Assembly (NCBI RefSeq): GCF_900169265.1 | Contig: NZ_FXYX01000013.1 | Location: 1 to 64,000, forward strand | Direction: 5' to 3' | Length of the DNA: 64,000 nt | Source: Brevibacterium iodinum ATCC 49514 | GTDB taxonomy: Bacteria; Actinomycetota; Actinomycetes; Actinomycetales; Brevibacteriaceae | In this document: piece after piece, positions 34,536 through 42,674 of the stretch | How positions within the stretch are numbered: the stretch's first letter is position 1 | Layout of the letters: each line of letters begins with the position of its first letter | Position numbers and translations under genes: made by a program | The notes under the pieces: generated by a model | The model's input: only the letters and a program-made list of their open reading frames with translations | Databases searched by the model: none | Told to the model about the DNA's origin: nothing

Positions 34536-35777
34536 GTGTTCAATAACTATCGGGAAATTCTGTCGCTTCCCGGTGCTCTCAAGTTCTCCTTGGCCGGTCT
34601 CGTCGCCCGGATGCCCATCGCAGTGCTGGGGCTGGGAATCGTCCTCTTCATCCAGGGCGTGACCGGGTCATACGGCATGGCGGGCATCGTCTCCGCCGTC
34701 TACATGATCGTCCAGGCACTTGCCGGCCCCGGGATCGCTCGCCTCGTCGACCGCCTCGGCCAGGCGAAGGTCATGGTGCCCATCGTCATCACCCACCTCA
34801 TCGCGTTGGCGCTGCTCATCGTCTCCGTGTATGAGGAATGGTGGACGGGATTCGTCTTCGTCTTCGCCGGCATCGGCGGCGCCACCGTCGGCTCCGTCGG
34901 TTCGCTCGTGCGTTCGCGCTGGTCGCATATCGTCGACACCCCGAAGAAGCTGCAGACCGCGTTCTCCTGGGAATCGGTCGCCGATGAGCTGATGTTCGTC
35001 TCCGGGCCGGTGCTGGCCACGGTGCTCGCCACCGCCGTGTGGCCGCCGGCGGGAATCATCCTGTCGATGATCACCGTCGGCGTCGGCTCGCTGCTGCTCT
35101 ACATTCAGAAGTCGACCGAACCCCCACCGGTGGAGCGGACCACCGAGGCGAAGGGCCACGTGTTCTCGAACCCGGGCATCTTCGCGATCATCATCGTCAA
35201 CATCTTCCTCGGGGTGAACTTCGGTGCCATCGACGTCATCGCCGTCGCCTTCGCCGACGAACTCGGCGTGAAGTCCACGGCCGGGGTGCTCCTGTCGTGC
35301 CTGGCGCTGGGATCACTGGTCTCCGGCGCGCTGTACGGGGCCCGGAACTGGCAGGCCGCCGTCCATCACCGCTTCGGCGTGGCCGTGTCCGCTCTGGCCG
35401 TGGGCGCATGCCTGATGCTGCTGGCGAACTCGATGGTCACCTACGGCATCATCCTCATCGTCGTCGGATCGGCGATCGCCCCGAGCCTCATCGGCGCGAA
35501 CTCCGTCATCGAGCAGCTCGCGCCCCCGCGCAGACTCACCGAGGCGTTCGCCTGGCTGGGCACCTCGCTGGGCTTCGGCGTCGCCTTTGGATCGGCCGTC
35601 GCCGGCAACATCATCGACGCCTTCGATGCGAAGACCGCGATGCTGCTGCCCGCCGGCTGCGCTGTGCTGGGAGCGATCATCGCGCTGTCGCTGCTCAAGC
35701 TGCTCAATCCCAAGCGGTCGAGTCATGAAGCGCGACTGGCGAAGGACCGTCGGCGCGAAAAGGTTGTCGAGTCGTAG
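34536..35777 (+). CDS. MFS transporter (uncharacterised)
   Basis: The 413-residue protein has twelve hydrophobic segments in two sets of six, and the loop ARLVDRLGQAKVM between segments 2 and 3 in place of the classic G-x3-D-R/K-G-x-R-R. Substrate unknown. The start is a GTG at 34536 with TAGACT at 34524-34529, exactly 6 nt before it, so it is probably leaderless. The C-terminus is basic (KRSSHEARLAKDRRREK). Confidence 0.8.
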   Translation: MFNNYREILSLPGALKFSLAGLVARMPIAVLGLGIVLFIQGVTGSYGMAGIVSAVYMIVQALAGPGIARLVDRLGQAKVMVPIVITHLIALALLIVSVYEEWWTGFVFVFAGIGGATVGSVGSLVRSRWSHIVDTPKKLQTAFSWESVADELMFVSGPVLATVLATAVWPPAGIILSMITVGVGSLLLYIQKSTEPPPVERTTEAKGHVFSNPGIFAIIIVNIFLGVNFGAIDVIAVAFADELGVKSTAGVLLSCLALGSLVSGALYGARNWQAAVHHRFGVAVSALAVGACLMLLANSMVTYGIILIVVGSAIAPSLIGANSVIEQLAPPRRLTEAFAWLGTSLGFGVAFGSAVAGNIIDAFDAKTAMLLPAGCAVLGAIIALSLLKLLNPKRSSHEARLAKDRRREKVVES

Positions 35778-35868
35778 GTCGGCGGTGGGCGAGTGTTGCG
35801 GCGGCCGGTGAGGCCGATGCGGCGACCGGCGGTCGCCTCGGCGAACGCTGCAGCGTCGACCTCGGCGA

Positions 35869-36003
35869 GCATCCGTCACTGTTGGTGTGACACCCTCGCG
35901 TTGATCTCTCTTCGCGCCACTGGCTGCGCATCCGTCACCGTTAGGGCCACGTCCCTGCGTCAGTCTCTCCTCGCACGCCTGGCTCCGCACCCGCCACAGT
36001 TAG
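35869..36003 (+). repeat. Three degenerate tandem repeats, period 59 nt
   Basis: GCATCCGTCACTGTTGG (35869), GCATCCGTCACCGTTAG (35928) and GCACCCGCCACAGTTAG (35987) start exactly 59 nt apart. The spacers share pyrimidine-rich stretches and a final GCCTGGCT/CCACTGGCT. A fourth start, GCATCCATCACCGTTAG, opens the hairpin at 37107. It probably represents worn copies of one small intergenic element. Confidence 0.6.
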
Positions 36004-36004
36004 A

Positions 36005-36038
36005 GCGAAAACACCCCGTTGCGGCGGGGTGTTTTCGC
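36005..36038. terminator. Intrinsic hairpin terminator
   Basis: A perfect 14-bp stem, GCGAAAACACCCCG with its complement, closes a 6-nt loop. The A-rich/T-rich lower stem gives a U-run (GTTTTCGCGTTTG), usable in both directions. It would end the MFS transcript. Confidence 0.75.
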
Positions 36039-36146
36039 GTTTGCGGGACGTTGTGCGCGCAGGAGACGACGGCTCACCGGCTCAGCCCGGCTCCGGTGGC
36101 CCGATCGCAACCCAGCAGGACCACGAAACTGCGGGGCAGCCTCGGC

Positions 36147-36216
36147 GATGTCAAAGATCATTGACATACTGATGTCAAACATGCTTTACTTTTAGATGTA
36201 AAAAGAAGTTGACATC
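36147..36216 (+). promoter_or_regulatory. XRE-regulator promoter with four GATGTCAA half-sites
   Basis: GATGTCAA occurs at 36147-36154 and 36171-36178, and its complement TTGACAT(C) at 36161-36167 and 36209-36216, giving two overlapping palindromes plus one half-site touching the ribosome site. A -35 TTGACA (36161-36166) and -10-like TTTACT (36185-36190), 18 nt apart, lie inside the array. A protein bound there would block transcription, so autoregulation by the XRE protein is likely. Confidence 0.65.
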
Positions 36217-36226
36217 AAGGAACGGT

Positions 36227-36439
36227 ATGGAAGTTCAGACCTCGGACCTCAAGCAGGTTCGCAAGGCTTCCGGGCTCACGCAGGCACAGTTGGCCCAGCT
36301 CACAGGGGTGTCGCGGCAGACGATCATCGCGACCGAGCGCGGCGACTACGCCCCCAGCGTCTATCTGGCGCTGCGCATCGCCCGAGCCCTGAACACGACA
36401 GTCGAAGAGATCTTCTCACTGAAGGAGGAATCCCAATGA
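36227..36439 (+). CDS. XRE-family transcriptional regulator (short Cro/CI-like)
   Basis: The 70-residue protein is a single helix-turn-helix domain: LKQVRKASGLTQAQLAQLTGVSRQTI with the recognition helix around SRQTIIATERG, ending EEIFSLKEESQ. The ATG at 36227 follows AAGGA at 5 nt. A TTG at 36209 is also in frame but lies inside the operator. The stop overlaps the start of the next gene (ATGA). Such regulators paired with small membrane proteins form compact stress-response or transport-control operons. Confidence 0.85.
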   Translation: MEVQTSDLKQVRKASGLTQAQLAQLTGVSRQTIIATERGDYAPSVYLALRIARALNTTVEEIFSLKEESQ

Positions 36440-37011
36440 ACAGCACGAGCGACAAGAAGAAGCACACCAACGAACTCGCCGACAGGATCGCCGGTTTCAA
36501 TGATCCCTCGATGGGCGACGAACGTGAGCGCGACGTCATTCTGAGGGCATATACCTTGGGGGCCGTCGTCTCCACCTACGTGTTCTTCGCGCTTGCACTC
36601 ATCTTTGCCGTCTTCGGCGCGGGAATGTGGAGTGTGATCATCGTCTTCGGCTCCATGGTGACCAGCATCGTCATCTCTGCATACTGCCAGCGTGAGAATG
36701 TGGACTTCTCCATGTCTATGGCTCGCGTCTCGCCGAGGCGGCTGATCGTCGGCAATATCGTCCACGCCCTGTTCGCCATCGTTTGGGTCGGTGCAATCGT
36801 CTTTCATATCAGCAACGGCTACCCGCTCATCGATGTCGGAATGGGCAATCAAACGATGCCAGGTGCTCCCTCCAGCACCTATTCCATTGCGATCGGCGCT
36901 GCGTTCGGCTTCATCGTCGCGCTGACCATCATGACGATCTCCCGGGTACGCAAAATCAAGCAGGCCCGCGCCGAGGCGGCCGCCGCCGCTGAGATCGAAG
37001 ACGAGGACTGA
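36436..37011 (+). CDS. Membrane protein coupled to the XRE regulator, unknown function
   Basis: The 191-residue protein has a polar N-terminal 35 residues, four hydrophobic segments (about 39-63, 64-82, 104-125 and 147-167) and a charged Ala/Glu/Asp tail. AAGGAGG precedes its ATG, which overlaps the regulator stop by ATGA, so the two are co-translated. Family not recognised. The arrangement suggests a membrane partner controlled by, or sensing for, the regulator. Confidence 0.7.
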   Translation: MNSTSDKKKHTNELADRIAGFNDPSMGDERERDVILRAYTLGAVVSTYVFFALALIFAVFGAGMWSVIIVFGSMVTSIVISAYCQRENVDFSMSMARVSPRRLIVGNIVHALFAIVWVGAIVFHISNGYPLIDVGMGNQTMPGAPSSTYSIAIGAAFGFIVALTIMTISRVRKIKQARAEAAAAAEIEDED

Positions 37012-37106
37012 TTTCGCCGCGTCAGAGGTCGCCAGGTCGGCTGCGGGTACCAGCCTGAGACCGACGACATCAGTCACCGGCGGCGCGTCAGCTCACCGTG
37101 AGTCGC

Positions 37107-37168
37107 GCATCCATCACCGTTAGCAGCATTTCACCCCGTTGCAGAGGAGTGAAATGCTGCTAACGGTG
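37107..37168. repeat. 54-bp hairpin led by the GCATCCATCACCGTTAG repeat start
   Basis: CACCGTTAGCAGCATTTCAC (37115-37134) is mirrored exactly at 37149-37168 around a 14-nt loop. The eight bases before it make the same repeat start seen at 35869-35987. It shares CACCCCGTTGC at its apex with the hairpin at 36005. It lies between the membrane-protein gene and the D-lactate dehydrogenase stop and may terminate either. Confidence 0.7.
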
Positions 37169-37257
37169 TGGGGTGTTGCGTATGGCCCGGGTCGCTGCGG
37201 ACTGCGGGATGAGTGATCGACGCTCCGCTGTGCTGCGACGCCCCACCGGTTCCAGGC

Positions 37258-38964
37258 TCACGCCCAGTCTTTCTTCGCCGACGTCTCGCCGACTCCGGCG
37301 TTGAAGACGTTGTGCGGGTCGAGGTCCTTGAAGTGCGCTTCCATCTCCGGCGGCACAGGGTAGAGCCGGCCGTAGTTGTGCTCGGCAGGCACGGCCGCAC
37401 CCCGGGCCTCGAGCAGTTCGGTCATCTGCTGCTTCAGCGCCACCGTGTCGACGCCCTTCTTCGCCACGTGGTCCTGGTGGAGGACGTGGCAGAAGAAGTG
37501 CCCGTAGTAGGAGCTGATGTGCAGCTGGTCGGCGATCTCGTCGGGCAGCACCTCGAGCCAGTCCTCATCGTCGCGGCGCAGCGCCACGTCGAAGGTGATC
37601 ATGTCCGAGGAATCCTCACGGTTGAGGTTGAAGTACCGGGTCGCGGCACTCGCGGCACCGAAACGATGCAGCATCGCGGACTGAGCTTCATCGGCGCTGC
37701 ACACGAAATAGTCACCTTGGTGGGCCGCCTCGGCGAAGAAGTCGTCAAGGAACGCACCCATCCGGTTCTTCTCCTCGGCACTGACGACGAGGAGCAGGTG
37801 ATGCTCGAAGCGGTCGCGGTACTCGAGCATCCGCTTAGGCAGCTGCTGCGGGAGCAGACCGAACGCGTTCTGCGCGATCGTGTCGGCGACGGTCTCGCCG
37901 AAGAACGGCAGCTTCGCGAACACGCCGTTGGCCCAGTTCTTCAGCGCGAACAGCCTGATCTGCTCGCGGCTGCCGGCGTGCTTGATCGAGACGAACGTGT
38001 CTTTGCCGTACTTCTCGGCGAGGTCGAACGAGGGTCGGCCCATGTATTCGCCCGAGATCGGCAGCGGCATGTCCGAGGTGAGGATCGCCCGTCGCAGCTC
38101 TTCGAGTTCGGCCGCGGAGTTCGTGCCGACGTAGAAGGTGGTCGCTCCCTCTTCCTTCGGGAAGGTGCGGGTGCGCACGGCAAAGACCATGAGCTTCCCG
38201 GCGGAACCGGAGGCCTCGTACAGGTAGTCGGAGTTCGCGTTGAACCGGGCCGGGGAGTCGACGATCCTGCGGACCTGTTCCCCATACTCGGTCTCCGTCG
38301 TGTCCTCCGGGGCCGGCGTGACCCCGGCAGGGTCCCAGTCTCCGCGCTGGAGTTTGTCGAGAATGTGGGCGGGGTCGTCGCCGAGCTCCACGCCGAGGTG
38401 GTTGACGAGCTCGAGTCGCCCCTCCTCGTTGACGCGGGCGAAGATCGCGTGCTTCGTGAACGCCGGACCCTTGCGGATCTGGGAGCCGCCGGAGTTGTTG
38501 GCGATGCCGCCGATGACGGAGGCGCCGATCGAGGATGAGCCGATGACCGAGTGCGGTTCGCGGTGGAACGGGGCGAGCGCCTCGTCAAGTTCGTAGAGCG
38601 TGGATCCGGCCAGGCAGATCGCTTCGCGGGCGTCGTTGATGAGGTGGATCTCGTTGATCCGCAGGGTGGAGATGATGACGATCGGACGGTCGTAGTCCTG
38701 CGCACCGGGGCCGGATCCGCCGGTCAGGCCGGTGTTGGCCGACTGCGGAATGACGATGAAGTCATTGTCGACGCAGACCTGCAGGGCACGCCACATGTCG
38801 ACGAGGCTGCCCGGTCGCAGCACGGCCAGCACGTTGCCGCCGCCGAAGCGGTTGCCCTTGGCGTACGGTGCGGTCGCTCGCGCGGAGGTGAGGACGTGGC
38901 GCGGACCCATGATGTCAATGAACGCGTTGACGGCTGGGGACTGGTGATTTGTCTTGCCGGGCAT
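37258..38964 (-). CDS. dld: Quinone-dependent D-lactate dehydrogenase
   Basis: The 568-residue peripheral membrane flavoprotein oxidises D-lactate to pyruvate and feeds the quinone pool. Size fits Dld (about 570). The FAD-binding PCMH part shows VLRPGSLVDMWRAL, SANTGLTGGSGP and SSSIGASVIGGIANNSGG. The Dld-specific membrane-binding part follows, and the C-terminal VPAEHNYGRLYPVPPEM. The ATG at 38964 is preferred, with AGGGAT upstream. A longer reading to 39030 is possible. A 56-bp palindrome lies upstream. Confidence 0.93.
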   Translation of the reverse strand: MPGKTNHQSPAVNAFIDIMGPRHVLTSARATAPYAKGNRFGGGNVLAVLRPGSLVDMWRALQVCVDNDFIVIPQSANTGLTGGSGPGAQDYDRPIVIISTLRINEIHLINDAREAICLAGSTLYELDEALAPFHREPHSVIGSSSIGASVIGGIANNSGGSQIRKGPAFTKHAIFARVNEEGRLELVNHLGVELGDDPAHILDKLQRGDWDPAGVTPAPEDTTETEYGEQVRRIVDSPARFNANSDYLYEASGSAGKLMVFAVRTRTFPKEEGATTFYVGTNSAAELEELRRAILTSDMPLPISGEYMGRPSFDLAEKYGKDTFVSIKHAGSREQIRLFALKNWANGVFAKLPFFGETVADTIAQNAFGLLPQQLPKRMLEYRDRFEHHLLLVVSAEEKNRMGAFLDDFFAEAAHQGDYFVCSADEAQSAMLHRFGAASAATRYFNLNREDSSDMITFDVALRRDDEDWLEVLPDEIADQLHISSYYGHFFCHVLHQDHVAKKGVDTVALKQQMTELLEARGAAVPAEHNYGRLYPVPPEMEAHFKDLDPHNVFNAGVGETSAKKDWA

Positions 38965-39042
38965 ATGGTCGATCCCTATCGGTAGGCGACGGTTGTTCTC
39001 ATGGTAGGTGTCTCGGTTCGCACTCCGCATCCCCTCTCAGAA

Positions 39043-39098
39043 CTACCCGACGGCGGCCCAGCAACCTGGCGCCAGGTTGCTGGGCCGCCGTCAGGTAG
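39043..39098. repeat. 56-bp palindrome, GACGGCGGCCCAGCAAC family (copy 1)
   Basis: Arms 39043-39070 and 39071-39098 pair over 28 bp with one mismatch and no spacer. The core GACGGCGGCCCAGCAACC is shared with the copies at 41197 and 48464. It lies between the MFS gene stop and the dld start. Confidence 0.85.
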
Positions 39099-39101
39099 CA
39101 A

Positions 39102-40460
39102 TTAGGGGTGTTTGGTGGATATGGCGACTGCTGAGAGGCAGACTAGGCAGATGACCGCCACGGCCGCCAAGGACACCGAGTATGGCAGCACGGGCAGTAA
39201 GGCGGCGAGCACGGTGGGCAGCAGGAACCCGGAGTACGCCAGCGAATAGTAGACCCCGGTGATGCCGGCGAGCTCCTGCGGTGAGGCGATGGCCTGGACG
39301 ATGATGAGCCCCGAGACCACACAGATTCCGTAGGCGACACCGAGCACGATCGCCACGATGAACGCGAGGATCGGGTCCAACAGAAGTGCGGCCACCGCCC
39401 CGAGCCCCATCCCCACGGTCATCAGCGCCAGTCCCACGACGAGCGCCCGCCCGCCGGTCAGCCGGTTGATCCACGGCACGATGTTCTGCACCAGCGCACC
39501 GGCTCCGAGCGTGACGACGGTGAGCACCGTGGCGTACATCGTCGTCCACTCCCCCAGCTCTCCCTGCACGATCGCCGGCATCACGGCATAGGCGACCCCG
39601 GCGGCACCGAACACCCAGGGCGCGGCCGGCACGATCAGTCGCAGGAACGTCCGATGCGCCACTAGCGGAACGCGCAGACCGTGCCACCAATGGCCTGCTG
39701 CCCGTTGGTCGCGAGGCATCGATTCCGGCGCGAAGATCACCAGGATCAGGGCGGCGATATTGAGCACCCCGTGCACGGCGTAGGGCACGACTTCGGGCAC
39801 CGGTCCCCATTGGGCCAGGCACCCGGTGACCGCCGCGCCCATGGCAAACCCCAAAGTCAGCGTCAGTGAAGGACGCCGGGCACCGGCGGTGATTCCGGCC
39901 TGGTGATCGAACGGCGGGGCCGAGAGCTCCTTGATCCAGCTCGTGCCCACCGACATCGCCACCCCGACGCCGATCCCCGCGAGCACCCGACCCAGGCAGA
40001 GCAGCCAGAACAGATCGAAACCGATCCCGAGCCCTAGACTGCCGGCGATCGCGGCGAGCGATCCGGCGATGAGGACCGGTTTGCGTCCATGCCGATCCGA
40101 CAGCGCCGAGGCGACCAACAGTCCCGGAATGAGTCCGCCCACGTACATGCCCAGCAGCAGGTTCGCCTGCCAGATGGCGTAGCCGCCGTCCTCCTCATAC
40201 ATGTGCACGAGCGGGGTGAAATGATTGCCGCCCCATGCGAGCAGGAACATCGCCGGGGCCACCATCAGCCACGCCCGCGCCCGCCGTGGCCGTTCCGGCC
40301 CACGATCGGGATCCACCTCGCCGAGGTGGGACCGGGCAGGGTTCGGAACCTGCGTTTCGACGTCCGTGGCGGGGGCCGCCTCGGTGCGGGTATTCCTGTC
40401 CCCGGTGGGGACTGCCTCGGCGGCGGTGTCGTTCGTGGAGGTCGAGGGGTAAGCGGTCAT
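39102..40460 (-). CDS. MFS transporter in a GntR-controlled operon
   Basis: The 452-residue protein has a Thr/Ala/Pro-rich cytoplasmic tail of about 60 residues and then twelve hydrophobic segments. The loop SALSDRHGRKPVL between segments 2 and 3 is a clear MFS signature, and GRVLAGIGVGVAMSVG marks segment 4. GAGGAGG precedes the ATG. It starts 8 nt after the GntR gene, so the regulator and transporter share a transcript. The substrate is probably also the GntR ligand. It is unknown. Confidence 0.82.
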   Translation of the reverse strand: MTAYPSTSTNDTAAEAVPTGDRNTRTEAAPATDVETQVPNPARSHLGEVDPDRGPERPRRARAWLMVAPAMFLLAWGGNHFTPLVHMYEEDGGYAIWQANLLLGMYVGGLIPGLLVASALSDRHGRKPVLIAGSLAAIAGSLGLGIGFDLFWLLCLGRVLAGIGVGVAMSVGTSWIKELSAPPFDHQAGITAGARRPSLTLTLGFAMGAAVTGCLAQWGPVPEVVPYAVHGVLNIAALILVIFAPESMPRDQRAAGHWWHGLRVPLVAHRTFLRLIVPAAPWVFGAAGVAYAVMPAIVQGELGEWTTMYATVLTVVTLGAGALVQNIVPWINRLTGGRALVVGLALMTVGMGLGAVAALLLDPILAFIVAIVLGVAYGICVVSGLIIVQAIASPQELAGITGVYYSLAYSGFLLPTVLAALLPVLPYSVSLAAVAVICLVCLSAVAISTKHP

Positions 40461-40468
40461 GGTCCTCC

Positions 40469-41140
40469 TCAGCGGGACTGCGGGAAGTGGGAGCCTTCGA
40501 TGTGGGCGCGGACGAGTCGGGCGAAGCCTTCTGCGTCGCCCGCCTCGGCGCGGTCGGTGAGAGTTTCGTGCTCGGTCAGGAGCGTGTCGAGGGTGTGCGG
40601 CGCGTCGATGGCGACCTGGAAGGTCAGGCGGGCCAGGCGCGGGCCCATGGTGGTGAGCATCTCGGTGACGATGGCGTTCTCGCCGCTGCGGATGAGGCGG
40701 GCGTGGAAGGCGTAGTCGGCGCTGGCGAAGCCGAGCGGATCGCCCGCGTCGAGGGCCTTCCTCTGCTCGCCGAGCAGGGTGCGCAGATCGGCGGCCAGAG
40801 CGGTGAGGTCTCCGCTGTCGGACAGTGTCTCGACGGCGTCGATCTCGAACATCGAGCGCACGGCGAGCAGGTCGCGGCGCTCCTTGCCCGTCACGGTGGT
40901 CACGAGCGCGCCCTTCTTGGGGACGAGGCGGACGAGGCGCCAGCGTTCGAGCTGGAGCATCGCCTCCCGGGCGGGGGTGCGACTGGCGTTGTGCGCGGCG
41001 GCGAGGTCGGACTCGATCAGGAGGTCGCCGGGTTCGTGTCGGCCTTCGATGATCTCCCGGGCGGTCGCCGCGGCCATCCGAACGGCGATCGGAGCGGAGT
41101 CGTCGATGCGCTGCCAGGGCAGTGTCAGCAAATCATTCAC
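40469..41140 (-). CDS. GntR-family transcriptional regulator (FadR/FCD subgroup)
   Basis: The 223-residue regulator has an N-terminal winged helix (AAATAREIIEGRHEPGDLLIESDLAAAHNASRTPAREAMLQLERWRLV) and a C-terminal all-helical FCD ligand domain with acid/metal-binding residues (DYAFHARLIRSGENAIV). The GTG start at 41140 is chosen because TATCGT lies exactly 6 nt before it and a strong palindrome sits behind that. A longer reading from 41197 would translate the operator. It controls itself and the MFS gene that follows. Confidence 0.87.
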   Translation of the reverse strand: MNDLLTLPWQRIDDSAPIAVRMAAATAREIIEGRHEPGDLLIESDLAAAHNASRTPAREAMLQLERWRLVRLVPKKGALVTTVTGKERRDLLAVRSMFEIDAVETLSDSGDLTALAADLRTLLGEQRKALDAGDPLGFASADYAFHARLIRSGENAIVTEMLTTMGPRLARLTFQVAIDAPHTLDTLLTEHETLTDRAEAGDAEGFARLVRAHIEGSHFPQSR

Positions 41141-41155
41141 GGGCCCACGATAACA

Positions 41156-41179
41156 GATGCATACATTGATGAATGCATC
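41156..41179. promoter_or_regulatory. GntR operator overlapping its own promoter
   Basis: GATGCAT (41156-41162) and ATGCATC (41173-41179) form a palindrome with a 10-nt centre that is itself partly symmetric. It lies directly upstream of the -10 box (41147-41152) of the leaderless gntR start, a position suited to autorepression. Confidence 0.65.
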
Positions 41180-41196
41180 ATGTCCTGGCTCAGACA

Positions 41197-41250
41197 TACC
41201 TGACGGCGGCCCAGCAACGTCGCGCGAGGTTGCTGGGCCGCCGTCAGGTA
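41197..41250. repeat. 54-bp palindrome, GACGGCGGCCCAGCAAC family (copy 2)
   Basis: TACCTGACGGCGGCCCAGCA... and its mirror pair over 27 bp with one central mismatch. The copy sits between the gntR operator and the IS110 remnant, and is identical outside its centre to the copy at 48464. Confidence 0.85.
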
Positions 41251-41254
41251 GTAA

Positions 41255-41364
41255 TTATCGGGAGGATTCCTGGGACCGCTGATGGTGAGATAGCCGCGTG
41301 ATAGCCACCATGTACAACGCAGAATTCAACCTAGGATGACCACTGCGATTCAGCTTGAACCTGA
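41255..41364 (-). pseudogene. IS110-family transposase remnant
   Basis: In one minus-strand frame this piece reads RFKLNRSGHPRLNSALYMVA followed by ITRLSHHQRSQESSR. The first part fits the C-terminal IS116/IS110/IS902 domain, including the serine-glycine position of the catalytic domain. Only about 35 residues remain. It abuts a flavoprotein fragment at about 41365, marking an old insertion and deletion junction. Confidence 0.6.
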
Positions 41365-41365
41365 C

Positions 41366-41924
41366 CGCGGGCCGCCTCGGAGACGAGGGTGCCGGCGGCG
41401 TTCTCGGGTTCGATGAGGCCCGAGGGGTGGAACTGGACGAGTTCGGCGTCGCGCAGCCGGCCACCGGCCTCGACGGCCAGGCGGAAGGAGTCACCCGTGT
41501 TCTCATCCCGACGCGAGGAGGTGCTCCGCCAGATCCGATTGTGCCCGCCGGCGGCAAGGATGACGGCGTCGGCATAGATCCGGTAACCGGTCCCGTCAAA
41601 GACGTCGAAGCCATAGGCACCGAAGATGCGACCGTCGGCGACGAGCAGCTTCGTGATGTACACGCGGTCGAGGATCGGAACATCTGAGGCTTCGGCGCGA
41701 CGAATGAGGGTGCGCTGGATTTCCAACCCCGTGTAGTCGCCGGCGAAAGCGGTACGACGCCAGGTGTGGGCGCCGAAGAAACGCTGAGAGTTCCGACCGT
41801 CGTCCTCCTTCGCGAAGTCCATCCATATCGTCAGCCTCGCGACGCGCGCTGACGTGCGCGCGACCAGGGCCGCCTCGACGATGGAGTCGACGGTCCTGTC
41901 CACAGCCCGCACGCTCACCGACAC
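41366..41924 (-). pseudogene. Fumarate reductase/succinate dehydrogenase-type flavoprotein fragment
   Basis: About 185 residues from the middle of an FrdA/SdhA/NadB-like protein remain: RRTAFAGDYTGLEIQRTL, ILAAGGHNRIWRSTSSRRD, NTGDSFRLAVEAGGRLRDAE and LVQFHPSGLIEPENAAGTL. The N-terminal FAD motif and the C-terminal half are missing, and the frame breaks at both ends, the right end at the IS110 remnant. It is a decayed gene, not a functional enzyme. Confidence 0.8.
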
Positions 41925-41993
41925 CGAAACCGGACTGGCGGCGCATGTGCGCCTGGTGGGGTGAGGCGGAGCCTCGGTGAGGACGGAGTGCCT

Positions 41994-42567
41994 CTATGCT
42001 TCAGTCGAAAGCGTGCGGACCATGGTCGAGACCTTCGGACCGTTCGGCACCTGCGTCTCGGCGATGGTACTGAAACCGAATCGAGCGTAGAGAGTGACAT
42101 TGCGCGGATCCGACGTCTCCAGCGACACCAGGGAGCCGATCGTGTCCATCCGGCGCAGACCTTCGGCGAGGATCGCCGACGCGATGCCCGACCCCCAGCT
42201 GTCGGGTTCCACACCGATGGCGGCGAGATCCCACGCGGCGTGGGGCCGCGACGGCGGGTGTGTGGCCGTCAGCACCTCGAGGCGATCACCGAGCAGCTCA
42301 ATCACGCGATTCTGTCGCTCGGAGGTGAGGCCGGGAGCTTCCGGGGGGCACGAAGGCCGCCACGCCCCGGCACTCCTTCTCAACGATCACCAGCCCGCAC
42401 TCGACCGCGTGGGCGAGATAGATCGCCTGCAGCTCCTCCAGCCGCGCACGATAGCGGTCGGCCGGCACCGTCCACCGCGTCCAGGGGTATTCGTCGAAGG
42501 CTCTGGAGAGCACTTCTGCGGCGGCGGGAACATCGGCGGCAGTCGCCTCACGCACGGCAATCATCAC
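41994..42567 (-). pseudogene. GNAT-family N-acetyltransferase with a frameshift
   Basis: The N-terminal half (42567 to about 42345) reads IAVREATAADVPAAAEVLSR and VIVEKECRGVAAFVPPG. The C-terminal half continues in another frame with LEVLTATHPP, the acetyl-CoA loop VEPDSWGSGIASAI and LYARFGFSTIAE. The frames meet at a run of six G (42343-42348; six C on the coding strand). Removing one base restores a protein of about 190 residues. TAGATT at 42574-42579 lies 6 nt before the GTG start, so the promoter looks intact. Confidence 0.8.
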
Positions 42568-42674
42568 GATGCCAATCTACCGCGGTTCGACGGGTTCGCC
42601 GACACCGTCGATGCCCACAGTCAATGATCCAACGGCGGCTCGTGACCCTGCCTGGGGTCCGCTCAGTCGTCGCC

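Larger units (their letters stand above)
35778..36226. other. Intergenic region with 59-nt repeats, terminator and XRE operators
   Basis: This 449-bp gap holds, in order, a copy of the GTCGCCTCGGCGA motif (about 35831), three degenerate repeats with a 59-nt period (from 35869), a terminator hairpin (36005-36038), and clustered GATGTCAA half-sites with a promoter (36147-36216). No gene is supported. Confidence 0.6.
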
